In this document: one piece after another, positions 51,656-59,250 of the stretch
Layout: the number at the start of each line of letters is the position of its first letter
Position numbering within the stretch: the stretch's first letter is position 1
Source of the DNA: JANXLS01 sp035308565
Lineage (GTDB): Bacteria > Planctomycetota > SZUA-567 > H5-PLA8
Direction of reading: 5' to 3'
DNA: 64,000 bases
Assembly: GCA_035308565.1 (NCBI GenBank)
Contig: DATGGK010000207.1
Span: forward strand, 1 to 64,000
The notes under the pieces: generated by a model
What the model was told of the DNA's origin: nothing
Database searches by the model: none
The model's input: only the letters and a program-made list of their open reading frames with translations
Position numbers and translations under genes: made by a program

Positions 51656-54113
51656 GGGCGACTTCAATGGTGAACGTCTGCGGCGCGCTGCTCAGTTTTT
51701 CCGTGGACGTCGAGAGCACTTTGTAATTCCCCCAGACCAACGCGGCTTCATCGACTTTTTGAATTTCGCGCTCGATTGTCGCGCGAACGCTCACCTCAAA
51801 TTTTCCCGCCGCGTCCGGTTTGCCGCTGAGCGTTCCTGTCGCGGCATCGAGCTTGAGCCACGCCGGTCCTTTCTCGAGCGCGAACTTCGGCGTTTCCATT
51901 TCAAAGAACGCGCGGACCTCCTTCCCATCGACATAGCGCGCTTTCAAATCGCCCAATGAGCGATTGGCCGCCGGCTTGTACAAGTAGTCAGCGCCGACAC
52001 GCGCAGTCGTGACCGGCGCGCTGAAGATCACCGGCCTCGGCGCGGCGGCGTAATCCGACGAACCACTGCGCTTGCCCTGATCGTCCACGGCGACAACGCG
52101 GTAGTACGTCTTGTTCGCATTCGGCAGTTCGACGTGCGGGCCCAGCACGGCCAATTCCGTGCCCGCAATTTCGGCGATGAAATTTGCGGGAAATTGCGAG
52201 GCAAGTCCCTTCGTCGTCCCCACGTCGCTTTTGTACGGCGTGTCGCTGATCGAAAACCCTTTCTCGTCGCTGCCGTAAATGCGAAAACGGACCGGCGCGT
52301 TTCCAATGCAATACGGCTTCCAATGCAGCGTGCCTTCGTTTTTGACTTCATCGAAGGTAAACGTCACCTCGGGATAATACGGCGCGCTGGGCGTGAAGCT
52401 CCACGTTTTGCTCCACGCACCCCACACGCCTTTGTCGTTCTTCGCGCGCACGCGCCAGAAATATTTCTGCTGGGGCGAAAGCAATCCGGCGCTGGGCAGC
52501 GTGTACTGCGCTTTGCCGCGGTCGGCGGTGCGCGAAATCAGTTTGTAAAAATTCGTCGAAAGCGGCCAGGCCATGTCTTCGCGATTCGACAATTCAAAAT
52601 GATAATCCTTGATCGTTCCGTTTGGCGCCGCCCACTGAAAAACAACGTCTGTGCCCGTCGCCTCACCGCCGTCGGGCGGATAAATCGCGTTCGGCGGCGC
52701 GTCGGGCGGCGTGGAACTGGAACGCTCGATCCAGTGGTGAGTCAATGAAACTTTGCGGTTGCCGGGCGTCTGGTCGGTGTAAACGAACTCATTCTTCCCG
52801 ACGATCATCGACGGCAGCAGCAGCGGCGCCATTTGCAAATCGTTGACGATGCTCAGGCGCTTAAGCCGCGCGCCGTCGGGAAGCTCGCATTTGACCCGGT
52901 ATTCGTAGCGCGCGGGAGAATTCGGCGCGAAGAATTTGTCGAGGCTGTCCTGTACGTCGTCCCACTTTTTTCCATCGGCGGAGATGGCGAATTTCGCGCC
53001 GCTGCCTTCAGCATCGATTTTTCCACCGACGATTACATAGGGCGTTTTGATTGTCCAAACAACCGTCCCCGTTTTGCCCGTTTCAGCGGAAATCTCGCCT
53101 TCTTTTTCTTGAACTCCTTCAACAGTTGCCGCGCCTTTGCGCCAAAGCGCTTTGGAAAAATCCGGGCGATATTCCCAAAGCCCATTGCAAATGGTGTCCG
53201 GATAAATCGGCTTATCGCCGTGAAATTTAATCGGATTCAAATGCCCCCAGCGCCAGATGATCGCTTCGCCCGGGCGCAGCGTCATGTTCATCGTCGTTTT
53301 GTCGCCGCAGTTGCGTTGGCCTTTGACTTCGCCTTCGTAGCCGTAGAGCGCGGCTTCCCATTCGTCGTGCGCACGGTTGTCGTCGAGCGTGATGCCCGAC
53401 GTGTGCGTGCGGCGAATCAAATCGTGATCGCGCACAATGTCCTGCTCGCCGGCGATGGTCTCGTTGTCGCGCAGCAGATAGAGCACGTCCTGATCGCCGT
53501 CGAGCAGATGCCAGCGGTTTTCATAGAAGACTTGCGTGATGCAATGGCCCACGCCGCGCGCGGGCGCGGCTTTCAATCCTGCTTTCTGCCAGAGACCGGC
53601 GAGGCAGATCGAATCGTTGCCGCACGTGTTGTGGCCGTAGGAATTGAACACTTTGATGGGATCGCCAAGTTCATTGTTGTCGCCGCCGGCGTGATAGCGG
53701 TATTGAATTTCCTGGAACCAGAGCGCGACGGCCTTTTCCTTGTCGCTCATGCCGGGTTTGACGGCGGCGTCGAGCAGTTCGCTGAAATTGCGGAACGTGT
53801 TGCGGCCATTCGAAAGCCACGGATTGATGACGTCCGTGTCGCCCACATTTTCCAAACGCACGGAGCGGTTCGATTCCCAACTTTGATCCACCACCCCTTC
53901 GCGGTTCATGCCGACGCCCAGCGGCGAGCGGCAATTCTGGCCGTCCATCGTGCCGCCTTGCGTGACGATGTACGCGTGTTTTCCGTCGGCGATGGATTCG
54001 ACATGCTGTTTGGGCGCGTCGCCGGGCTGAGTGTTCGCGGACCACGGAAGCAGCGTGTCTTCGGCGCAGATAGTTAGCGCAAAGATGGATAACGCGAAAA
54101 GAATTGTCCGCAC
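51651..54113 (-). CDS. Secreted transglutaminase-like protein with Ig-like domains
   Basis: 820 residues from the GTG at 54113, chosen because AAGGAG lies seven bases upstream and a signal peptide follows (ILFALSIFALTICA). The transglutaminase/protease-like core is at about 120-215: CGNDSICLAGLWQKAGLKAA with C164, GHCITQVFYENRWHLLDGDQ with H190 and D205, giving a Cys-His-Asp triad. DVLYLLRDNETIAGE follows. The C-terminal half is a string of beta-sandwich (Ig/FnIII-like) modules, with SPQQKYFWRVRAKNDKGVW and FALEKGPAWLKLDAATG. The enzyme may crosslink or cleave peptides or glycans outside the cell. It is followed by a palindrome that supplies its stop codon and lies on the same strand as the GH50-like gene. 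Confidence 0.82.
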   Translation of the reverse strand: MRTILFALSIFALTICAEDTLLPWSANTQPGDAPKQHVESIADGKHAYIVTQGGTMDGQNCRSPLGVGMNREGVVDQSWESNRSVRLENVGDTDVINPWLSNGRNTFRNFSELLDAAVKPGMSDKEKAVALWFQEIQYRYHAGGDNNELGDPIKVFNSYGHNTCGNDSICLAGLWQKAGLKAAPARGVGHCITQVFYENRWHLLDGDQDVLYLLRDNETIAGEQDIVRDHDLIRRTHTSGITLDDNRAHDEWEAALYGYEGEVKGQRNCGDKTTMNMTLRPGEAIIWRWGHLNPIKFHGDKPIYPDTICNGLWEYRPDFSKALWRKGAATVEGVQEKEGEISAETGKTGTVVWTIKTPYVIVGGKIDAEGSGAKFAISADGKKWDDVQDSLDKFFAPNSPARYEYRVKCELPDGARLKRLSIVNDLQMAPLLLPSMIVGKNEFVYTDQTPGNRKVSLTHHWIERSSSTPPDAPPNAIYPPDGGEATGTDVVFQWAAPNGTIKDYHFELSNREDMAWPLSTNFYKLISRTADRGKAQYTLPSAGLLSPQQKYFWRVRAKNDKGVWGAWSKTWSFTPSAPYYPEVTFTFDEVKNEGTLHWKPYCIGNAPVRFRIYGSDEKGFSISDTPYKSDVGTTKGLASQFPANFIAEIAGTELAVLGPHVELPNANKTYYRVVAVDDQGKRSGSSDYAAAPRPVIFSAPVTTARVGADYLYKPAANRSLGDLKARYVDGKEVRAFFEMETPKFALEKGPAWLKLDAATGTLSGKPDAAGKFEVSVRATIEREIQKVDEAALVWGNYKVLSTSTEKLSSAPQTFTIEVAP

Positions 54114-54137
54114 GTGGGGTCTCCTTTTTGTTGCGCG

Positions 54138-54187
54138 TAGCCCACTCCCTTGCGGTCGCGGCTCGTACTGCGGTTTGCGGCTCGTAT
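54138..54187. repeat. Repeat of the GAGCCGCGACCGCAAGGGAG type
   Basis: On the minus strand the gap between the GH50-like and transglutaminase-like genes contains the words GAGCCGCGACCGCAAGGGAG and GAGCCGCAAACCGCAGTAC. Both start with GAGCCGC, so the region is partly directly repeated. It precedes the GTG start of the transglutaminase-like gene. Confidence 0.6.
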
Positions 54188-56304
54188 TACTTTCCCAAAC
54201 GAATTGAGTACATCTGTGCGCCCACGTCGCGCGCGGCGGCGATGGTTTCGGCGTACGGCGTGTCCACGGTGTCAACAAAACCGATCTGGTAATTCTCCTC
54301 GTCGTACGTGCGGCCAGTTGTCGCTTCGTCGGCGAATTGAAACCAATGACAGCCGACGAACTGTGGGTGCCGCAGCGCGCCGCTGACGTAGTCGCGGTAG
54401 ATTTTCGCGCGCTCGTTCTGATCTTTGACCGGCACAAGCCCTTCGTGAAACATGCCGCGGTCGAGCGCGCCGAGATGCCATTCACCGACCATTAGCGGGA
54501 CCTCGGTGCCGCCGGGAAATTTGAAATCGGCGATGGAGCGGCGGTACAGATTGTAGCTGATCACGTCGCAGTATTTGGCCGCGGCCTTCGCGGCGCGGTC
54601 GTTGACCCACGCGAAGCGGCAGCCGAGGTAAAGCTGTTTGGGCGCGGCGGCTTTCAGTTCGTCGCGGCAGATTTTGAAATACTGCTCGGCGAATTTCGTG
54701 TAAAAGACTTCGAGGTCCGCGCGTACGGCTTTGTTTTTCGCGTCGGGCGGCGTGCGCTCGGCGAGCAAGGCCTGCCACGATTCATAGTGGCTGCCCCACG
54801 CGGCGTTGAGTTTGGCGATGTCCGTGTATTCGGCGGTGAGATCGTCCACAAAAACTTTTTTTGCGGCCTGCGTCGCGGGCGAACGCAGCGTGGCGACAGC
54901 GAGAGAGATGTCGTCGCCCCACGCGATTTCATTGTCGATGAAAAATCCGAGGCACCACGGGTCGCCGATGGCGCCAAGCCCCTGCGCGGAATCGCTTTTC
55001 TGCTGCGCCACATTTTTGGCGATTGATTCGCGGAAGCTTGGGTCGAAGACATCGTGAAACTGGCCCCAGTAGCCTTCGCTGCCTTCGAGAAATTTGCCGC
55101 CGGAATGAATTGTGCCGACATAAGGCGTGCGGCGGAGTTTGCAGACGGCGGGATCGGACCAATTTCCGATCGTGTTCATGTTCCAGCTTCGCAGGCGCGC
55201 GTGCGCTTCGTCGCGGAACGCGACGAGCCAATTGTCGCCGAATTTGCGTTTCAAATTTGCAGAATAAAAATTAAACGCGGTGACGTGGCGGCCCTTGTAA
55301 TAGCCGTGCAGAGCGTACTGGCCTTTTTCGATGAACGCTTTGAACTCCGGCAAGTCGCCCGGAAAATTCTGGAACCACCCCTCGCGGTCTTCGGTCGGCG
55401 TCGCCGCGTGCGTATTGACGCAGTCGATGCCGTGCGACCAGAAGAGGCGGCCTTCGGGATCGACGAGCCACCATTTTCCATCGATTTTTTGCGTGCGAAA
55501 AAAGCCGGCGGCCTCGAGCGCCGGACCGTCTTTGTATCCGCCGTATTGGTCCCACGAGGCTGGGCCGGCGTGAGCGGCAAGGTCTTTTGTTTCGGAATCG
55601 CGATTTTTTTCGAGTTCGGCCAGCGAGTGCGTTTTGCCGGGCCAATCGCGGTGGATGTACTGGCCGAAGGTGTCGATAAAGGGGAGAAAGGGTTTTGCTG
55701 GAGAGGAAGTATCGAGCTTTGGCGCTGAACCGCCAGTAACGATGCTGCCGATTTCAAAGCTGTGAATTTCTTTCGGCCGCGTGACGAAGAAGAGCATCTG
55801 CGTGACGGCTGCGGAATCGAACGCGGCGTTGTCGGCGGGCATTTCAGCCGGATATCCGCGCATGCCGAAAAGTTTAACGGGCACGAAATTGGCGACGGGG
55901 TGTTTGAATGTGACTTCGATTGCGCCGCTTTGCGCGGCTTTCAGCGCGATCGATTTTGTGATGCAATGTTTGGTTCCGTCGGCGCCGGGATTGTCGAGGC
56001 GCCAATACACGGTGACGTCGCTGCTGCCGGTGTTTTTGACGGCGGCGCGAATCCAATTCACGCCGGACAAATCCCACTTTTCGTGCGGCGCTTTGAGCGT
56101 CACGCCGGGCCATGCTTCTTTATGATGTGTTTCAATACGCAAAAGATTCGATCCGGCGGTCGCGGTGGAATCGACAAAAGTGAGATTCGCGCGGTCGAAA
56201 TTGGCTCCAAATTCGATCAGCGCCGATTCGGCGCCGAGCAGCGGATAAGAAAAAAACAGCGATAGTGTGAGCGCTAAAGCGCGTGCGGTCAGATAGTTTT
56301 TCAT
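54187..56304 (-). CDS. GH50-like (agarase-type) secreted glycoside hydrolase
   Basis: 705 residues from the ATG at 56304, after GAGGAATC; the open frame continues upstream to 56868 but overlaps the methyltransferase gene. A signal peptide covers about 1-25. The beta-agarase/GH50 pattern is clear: YGGYKDGPALEAAGFFRTQK, KWWLVDPEGRLFWSHGIDCV, NTIGNWSDPAVC, FFIDNEIAWGDDIS with E459 as likely acid/base and PLMVGEWHLGALDRG with E608 as likely nucleophile. ADNAAFDSAAVTQMLFFVTR belongs to an N-terminal CBM-like domain. GH50 enzymes cut agar- or galactan-type polymers. Its neighbour on the same strand is the transglutaminase-like gene. Confidence 0.87.
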   Translation of the reverse strand: MKNYLTARALALTLSLFFSYPLLGAESALIEFGANFDRANLTFVDSTATAGSNLLRIETHHKEAWPGVTLKAPHEKWDLSGVNWIRAAVKNTGSSDVTVYWRLDNPGADGTKHCITKSIALKAAQSGAIEVTFKHPVANFVPVKLFGMRGYPAEMPADNAAFDSAAVTQMLFFVTRPKEIHSFEIGSIVTGGSAPKLDTSSPAKPFLPFIDTFGQYIHRDWPGKTHSLAELEKNRDSETKDLAAHAGPASWDQYGGYKDGPALEAAGFFRTQKIDGKWWLVDPEGRLFWSHGIDCVNTHAATPTEDREGWFQNFPGDLPEFKAFIEKGQYALHGYYKGRHVTAFNFYSANLKRKFGDNWLVAFRDEAHARLRSWNMNTIGNWSDPAVCKLRRTPYVGTIHSGGKFLEGSEGYWGQFHDVFDPSFRESIAKNVAQQKSDSAQGLGAIGDPWCLGFFIDNEIAWGDDISLAVATLRSPATQAAKKVFVDDLTAEYTDIAKLNAAWGSHYESWQALLAERTPPDAKNKAVRADLEVFYTKFAEQYFKICRDELKAAAPKQLYLGCRFAWVNDRAAKAAAKYCDVISYNLYRRSIADFKFPGGTEVPLMVGEWHLGALDRGMFHEGLVPVKDQNERAKIYRDYVSGALRHPQFVGCHWFQFADEATTGRTYDEENYQIGFVDTVDTPYAETIAAARDVGAQMYSIRLGK

Positions 56305-56354
56305 GATTTTGATTCCTCGTTTCAACATACACCTGCGCGCGATTGAGGGATGCG

Positions 56355-56413
56355 CTATAGTCGCGTTTCGCTTCGCGAAAGACGTGCTTTCGCGGAGCGA
56401 AAGGCGACAATAA
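56355..56413. repeat. Palindrome copy 2 of the bracketing pair
   Basis: CTATAGTCGCGTTTCGCTTC continuing GCGAAAG and its inverted partner CTTTCGCGGAGCGAAAGGCG continuing ACAATAA enclose ACGTG. It differs from the copy at 51598-51655 by only a few bases. It lies just before the GH50-like and methyltransferase genes, which diverge from here. Confidence 0.9.
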
Positions 56414-56422
56414 AGGGCGACG

Positions 56423-57265
56423 ATGGCTGACTCACCACTCATTCGCGACATTTCGGACACAGCGCGCTGGATGGCGGCGTACCGTGAGCAGGAGACATCA
56501 CGGCCGGATGCGCTGTTTCGCGATCCGCTGGCGGGGCGGCTGGCCGGTGAACGCGGGCGCGCGATTGCGCAGCGCATGAAGGGGCGCGATGCGTGGCCGT
56601 TCACGGCGCGGACGCTGGAGTTTGACGAGGCGATTACGCGCTTCGTCGCGGCGGGAGCGGACGCGGTCGTGAATCTGGCGGCTGGGTTGGACACACGGCC
56701 GTATCGGCTGAAATTGCCTACGTCGATGCGTTGGATTGAAATCGATCTGCCCGCGATTTTCGCGGAGAAAGACCAGGCGCTGGCGAGTGAATTACCCATC
56801 TGCGCGTTGGAGCGCGTGCCGCTGGATTTGGCGGATGTTGGCGCGCGGCGCGCAACATTCGCGCGCATCGGCGAGAACGCGCGCGAGGCGGTTGTGATGA
56901 GCGAAGGGCTGCTCGGCTATCTTACTGAAGAGCACGTCGCCGCGCTGGCTGACGATTTGGCGGCGGTGCAGACATTTCGGCATTGGGTGTTCGATATGGT
57001 TTCGCCTGTCTTGTTGAGGATGCTCAAGCGCACGTTTGCGAAGCTCGATATCGGCATGCCGCCGGTTTATTTTGCGCCCGCGGAGGGTCCGGCGTTTTTC
57101 GAACAGCACGGCTGGCGCGTCGCATCGGCGCGCTCGCTGCTGCGCGTGGCCGCGAAACACAAGCGCGTCAATTGGTTCATGCGACTGGTGGCGCGATTGC
57201 CCGATTCCCAGGGAAAACCGAGTCGGCAGCCGTGGGGTGGTGTGTGTGTATTGGAACGGAAATAG
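56423..57265 (+). CDS. Class I SAM-dependent methyltransferase (LCM/TIGR00027 type)
   Basis: 280 residues from the ATG at 56423. The family signature is SPLIRDISDTARWMAAYREQ near the N-terminus, FRDPLAGRLAG, VVNLAAGLDTRPYRL (AdoMet loop), WIEIDLPAIFAEKDQ and VVMSEGLLGYLTEEH. The leucine carboxyl methyltransferase-like family is found in many bacteria with unknown targets, often an O-methyl acceptor on small molecules. The C-terminal part (FFEQHGWRVASARSLLRVA) is typical. Nothing in the neighbourhood gives the substrate. The palindrome upstream ends 10 bases before the ATG. Confidence 0.88.
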   Translation: MADSPLIRDISDTARWMAAYREQETSRPDALFRDPLAGRLAGERGRAIAQRMKGRDAWPFTARTLEFDEAITRFVAAGADAVVNLAAGLDTRPYRLKLPTSMRWIEIDLPAIFAEKDQALASELPICALERVPLDLADVGARRATFARIGENAREAVVMSEGLLGYLTEEHVAALADDLAAVQTFRHWVFDMVSPVLLRMLKRTFAKLDIGMPPVYFAPAEGPAFFEQHGWRVASARSLLRVAAKHKRVNWFMRLVARLPDSQGKPSRQPWGGVCVLERK

Positions 57266-57308
57266 AGAGGCGCAGTCGCGCTCACTTTACCCAAAGCGCC
57301 GCGCGCGT

Positions 57309-57965
57309 TCAACGCCCCGTCCCGCAAAACGGATTCTGCTTTTTCTCCGCGCCGATGGTTGTGTCGTCGCCGTGCCCCGGGTGAACAATCGTTTCTTCCG
57401 GCAAGACGAAAAGCTTGGAGCGAATGCCTTCGACGAGAACTTCTTCGCCCGCGCCGCCCGGCAAATCGGTGCGGCCAATGCTGCCTTGAAATAGAATGTC
57501 GCCGCAATAGAGGTGCGGGGTTTCATTTTTGGGCGCGATGAAATATGCCGTCCCGCCGGGCGAATGGCCCGGGACGTGGATCGCTTTGAAACTCAAGCCT
57601 GCCGCATCGATCACATCGCCGTCGCGCACAAGCACATCCGGCGCGGGACCCGTGAGCGAATAGCCGTAGAAGAAACTCAAATTCAGCGTCGGGCGCGCGA
57701 GCCATGTCTTCTCAGCTTCGGGCACGTACAGCGGCGCGGCCGGAAAGACTTGCTTGAGCGGCGTGAGCGCGCCGATGTGGTCGCCATGACAATGTGTCTG
57801 TAAAAATGCGACGATCGACAGACCGCGCGCGTTCAATTCCGCGCGAATTTCATCCGCGTTCCAGCCTGGATCGAAAATCACCGCCTCGCGCGAACCCTCA
57901 TTCCACGCAATATAGCAATTCTCCTCCAAATCGCCGGTGACGAGTTTCAACGTATTCAGGGCCAT
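57309..57965 (-). CDS. MBL-fold metallohydrolase (glyoxalase II-like)
   Basis: 218 residues from the ATG at 57965 (a TTG at 57971 is also in frame), after GAGGA. The metal site THCHGDH (H58, H60, D62, H63) is intact, followed by GHSPGGTAYF, CGDILFQGSIGRTDLPG (third site) and VHPGHGDDTTI. It resembles the short GloB-like hydrolases of the YcbL type that act on thioesters or related substrates in the cytoplasm. The C-terminal extension is short, so the classic glutathione-binding glyoxalase II domain is absent. The gene is divergent from the membrane protein gene that follows. Confidence 0.9.
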   Translation of the reverse strand: MALNTLKLVTGDLEENCYIAWNEGSREAVIFDPGWNADEIRAELNARGLSIVAFLQTHCHGDHIGALTPLKQVFPAAPLYVPEAEKTWLARPTLNLSFFYGYSLTGPAPDVLVRDGDVIDAAGLSFKAIHVPGHSPGGTAYFIAPKNETPHLYCGDILFQGSIGRTDLPGGAGEEVLVEGIRSKLFVLPEETIVHPGHGDDTTIGAEKKQNPFCGTGR

Positions 57966-58019
57966 GCGCAATCCTCAATCCAACTCGCGGGCATTGTACC
58001 CCAGATTTATGGCGGCTGC

Positions 58020-58047
58020 TTGCATTCCGAAGCACTCACTCTATACA
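58020..58047 (+). promoter_or_regulatory. Promoter that would give a leaderless transcript
   Basis: TTGCAT (58020-58025), a 16-base spacer and TATACA (58042-58047) stand six bases before the ATG at 58054. No ribosome binding site precedes the start. The spacing repeats that seen before the DUF1569 gene. Confidence 0.5.
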
Positions 58048-58053
58048 TCATCC

Positions 58054-58704
58054 ATGCCTCCCATCTCTCTCAAATGGCTTCGCCTCGCCGCAGCGTTGAC
58101 GATTGGCGTGCACGTGCTCGGCCTCATCGCCGCCGTCGCCGCCATCCGCCCGGGCACCGCTGTGTTCCCCGACGCGCAACGCATCGCCCATGTGGGTGCG
58201 TCCTGGGCTTGGAAAATCGGCTGGCTGGTGTGGCTGTTTGGCGCGGTGTCTTTTGTAGTCTTCAATGCGGCTGTCGAGAAGTCGTGGAAACTGAGCGGCG
58301 TTTGCGCGCGGTTGGGCGTGTGCATCGGCGTGGCGGCGGCATCGCTGGATTGTGTCTTTGATGCGCTGCAAATTATTGTGCTTCCCGAATTCGCGGCCAG
58401 CGGGCGCGGTACACAAGTGTTTCTGGCGCTGGCGCGTTTTGCGTCCGTCGGTGGAATCGTGGTGGCCAATGGATTGTATTCGATTTCTGTTGCGCTGCTG
58501 ACGTGTGCGTTGCGCGAACAAATTTCACGGTTCTCGCTCGTTTTGGGTTGGGCCACCCTCGTGACAGGATTGGCATTATCGGCGGTTGGGTTCGGCAGCG
58601 ACGCGCATCTGCCGGAGATATTCGCGGGGCCAGTCTTCGCGGCGTACCTGCTTTGGGTTTTCGCGCTGGCATGGAAAGGGCCGCCGCTGACTCCTGACCC
58701 CTGA
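58054..58704 (+). CDS. Polytopic membrane protein, unknown
   Basis: 216 residues from the ATG at 58054. About six or seven hydrophobic spans: LAAALTIGVHVLGLIAAVAA, WKIGWLVWLFGAVSFVVF, LGVCIGVAAASLDCVFDAL, VGGIVVANGLYSISVALLT, LVLGWATLVTGLALSAVGFG and IFAGPVFAAYLLWVFALAW. It somewhat resembles small DUF4386-like integral membrane proteins but no family can be fixed. The last codons (PLTPDP) and the stop lie inside a short-period DNA array, so the extreme C-terminus is repeat-derived. Convergent with the macrodomain gene. Confidence 0.65.
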   Translation: MPPISLKWLRLAAALTIGVHVLGLIAAVAAIRPGTAVFPDAQRIAHVGASWAWKIGWLVWLFGAVSFVVFNAAVEKSWKLSGVCARLGVCIGVAAASLDCVFDALQIIVLPEFAASGRGTQVFLALARFASVGGIVVANGLYSISVALLTCALREQISRFSLVLGWATLVTGLALSAVGFGSDAHLPEIFAGPVFAAYLLWVFALAWKGPPLTPDP

Positions 58705-58721
58705 CCCCTGATTCCTGACTC
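58687..58721. repeat. 7-bp-period array, CTGACTC/CTGACCC units
   Basis: CTGACTC, CTGACCC, CTGACCC, CTGATTC, CTGACTC follow each other every 7 bp. The array covers the end of the membrane protein gene and the gap before the convergent macrodomain gene. Confidence 0.85.
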
Positions 58722-59205
58722 ACGGCGCCAGATCGTAAACCGTCACGCTGATTCCCTTCTCCGCCAATTCCTCGCGGATGACCGGTTCCATCGCTTCCCA
58801 TTTTCCACCCGCCAGACCGCAACCGATGCGCGGCATGTGGACCGAGGCTTTTAAACTCGCGGCCTTTGGCGCGACGCGCTTGAGTCCTTCGCGCACGGCC
58901 TCGTAGCGAATGGGAGGAACCTTGCCACGGCTGCGGATGTCGCGCTGGCCGATCAGATTCGCGACCCAGATTGTCGATTCGACCTGCACGAATTGGACCT
59001 GCCCCAATTCAAACGGCACGTCCGTCTCCTCGCCGCGATGCCACGCGCGGTAGCGCGCTTCCGGCTGCGGCCATTTGCGAGAAAGGGCAAGCACAAATCC
59101 GCGGCCCCATCCGCCGATGTCGTTGCAGACGTGGACAATGATTTTCGCGCCCGCGCCCTGCGGGCTGGTGGCGTCGCCGATTTTGTAGGTGATCGGTATG
59201 CTCAT
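58720..59205 (-). CDS. Macrodomain (Appr-1-p) protein
   Basis: 161 residues. The macrodomain pattern is ITYKIGDATSPQGAGAKIIV near the N-terminus, VCNDIGGWGRGFVLALSRKW (ADP-ribose loop), SLKASVHMPRIGCGLAGGKW (phosphate loop) and WEAMEPVIREEL near the end. It is close to the short yeast Poa1p-type macrodomains that remove phosphate from ADP-ribose-1''-phosphate. A role in removing ADP-ribose from proteins or tRNA metabolism is possible. The ATG at 59205 has a weak upstream site. Function in this cell is not indicated by neighbours. Confidence 0.88.
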   Translation of the reverse strand: MSIPITYKIGDATSPQGAGAKIIVHVCNDIGGWGRGFVLALSRKWPQPEARYRAWHRGEETDVPFELGQVQFVQVESTIWVANLIGQRDIRSRGKVPPIRYEAVREGLKRVAPKAASLKASVHMPRIGCGLAGGKWEAMEPVIREELAEKGISVTVYDLAP

Positions 59206-59250
59206 GCGCTAGCGTGGGCCGTTCGAATTCTTCGACTTTCGACTTAGCCG

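Noticed and set aside
51651..54485. Longer transglutaminase-like open frame reaching 54485
   Set aside because: The extra 124 codons overlap the 3' end of the GH50-like gene and a repeat, while GTG 54113 has AAGGAG and a signal peptide.
54187..56868. Longer GH50-like open frame reaching 56868
   Set aside because: The upstream 560 bases overlap the methyltransferase gene on the other strand, and a signal peptide with a good ribosome binding site starts at 56304.
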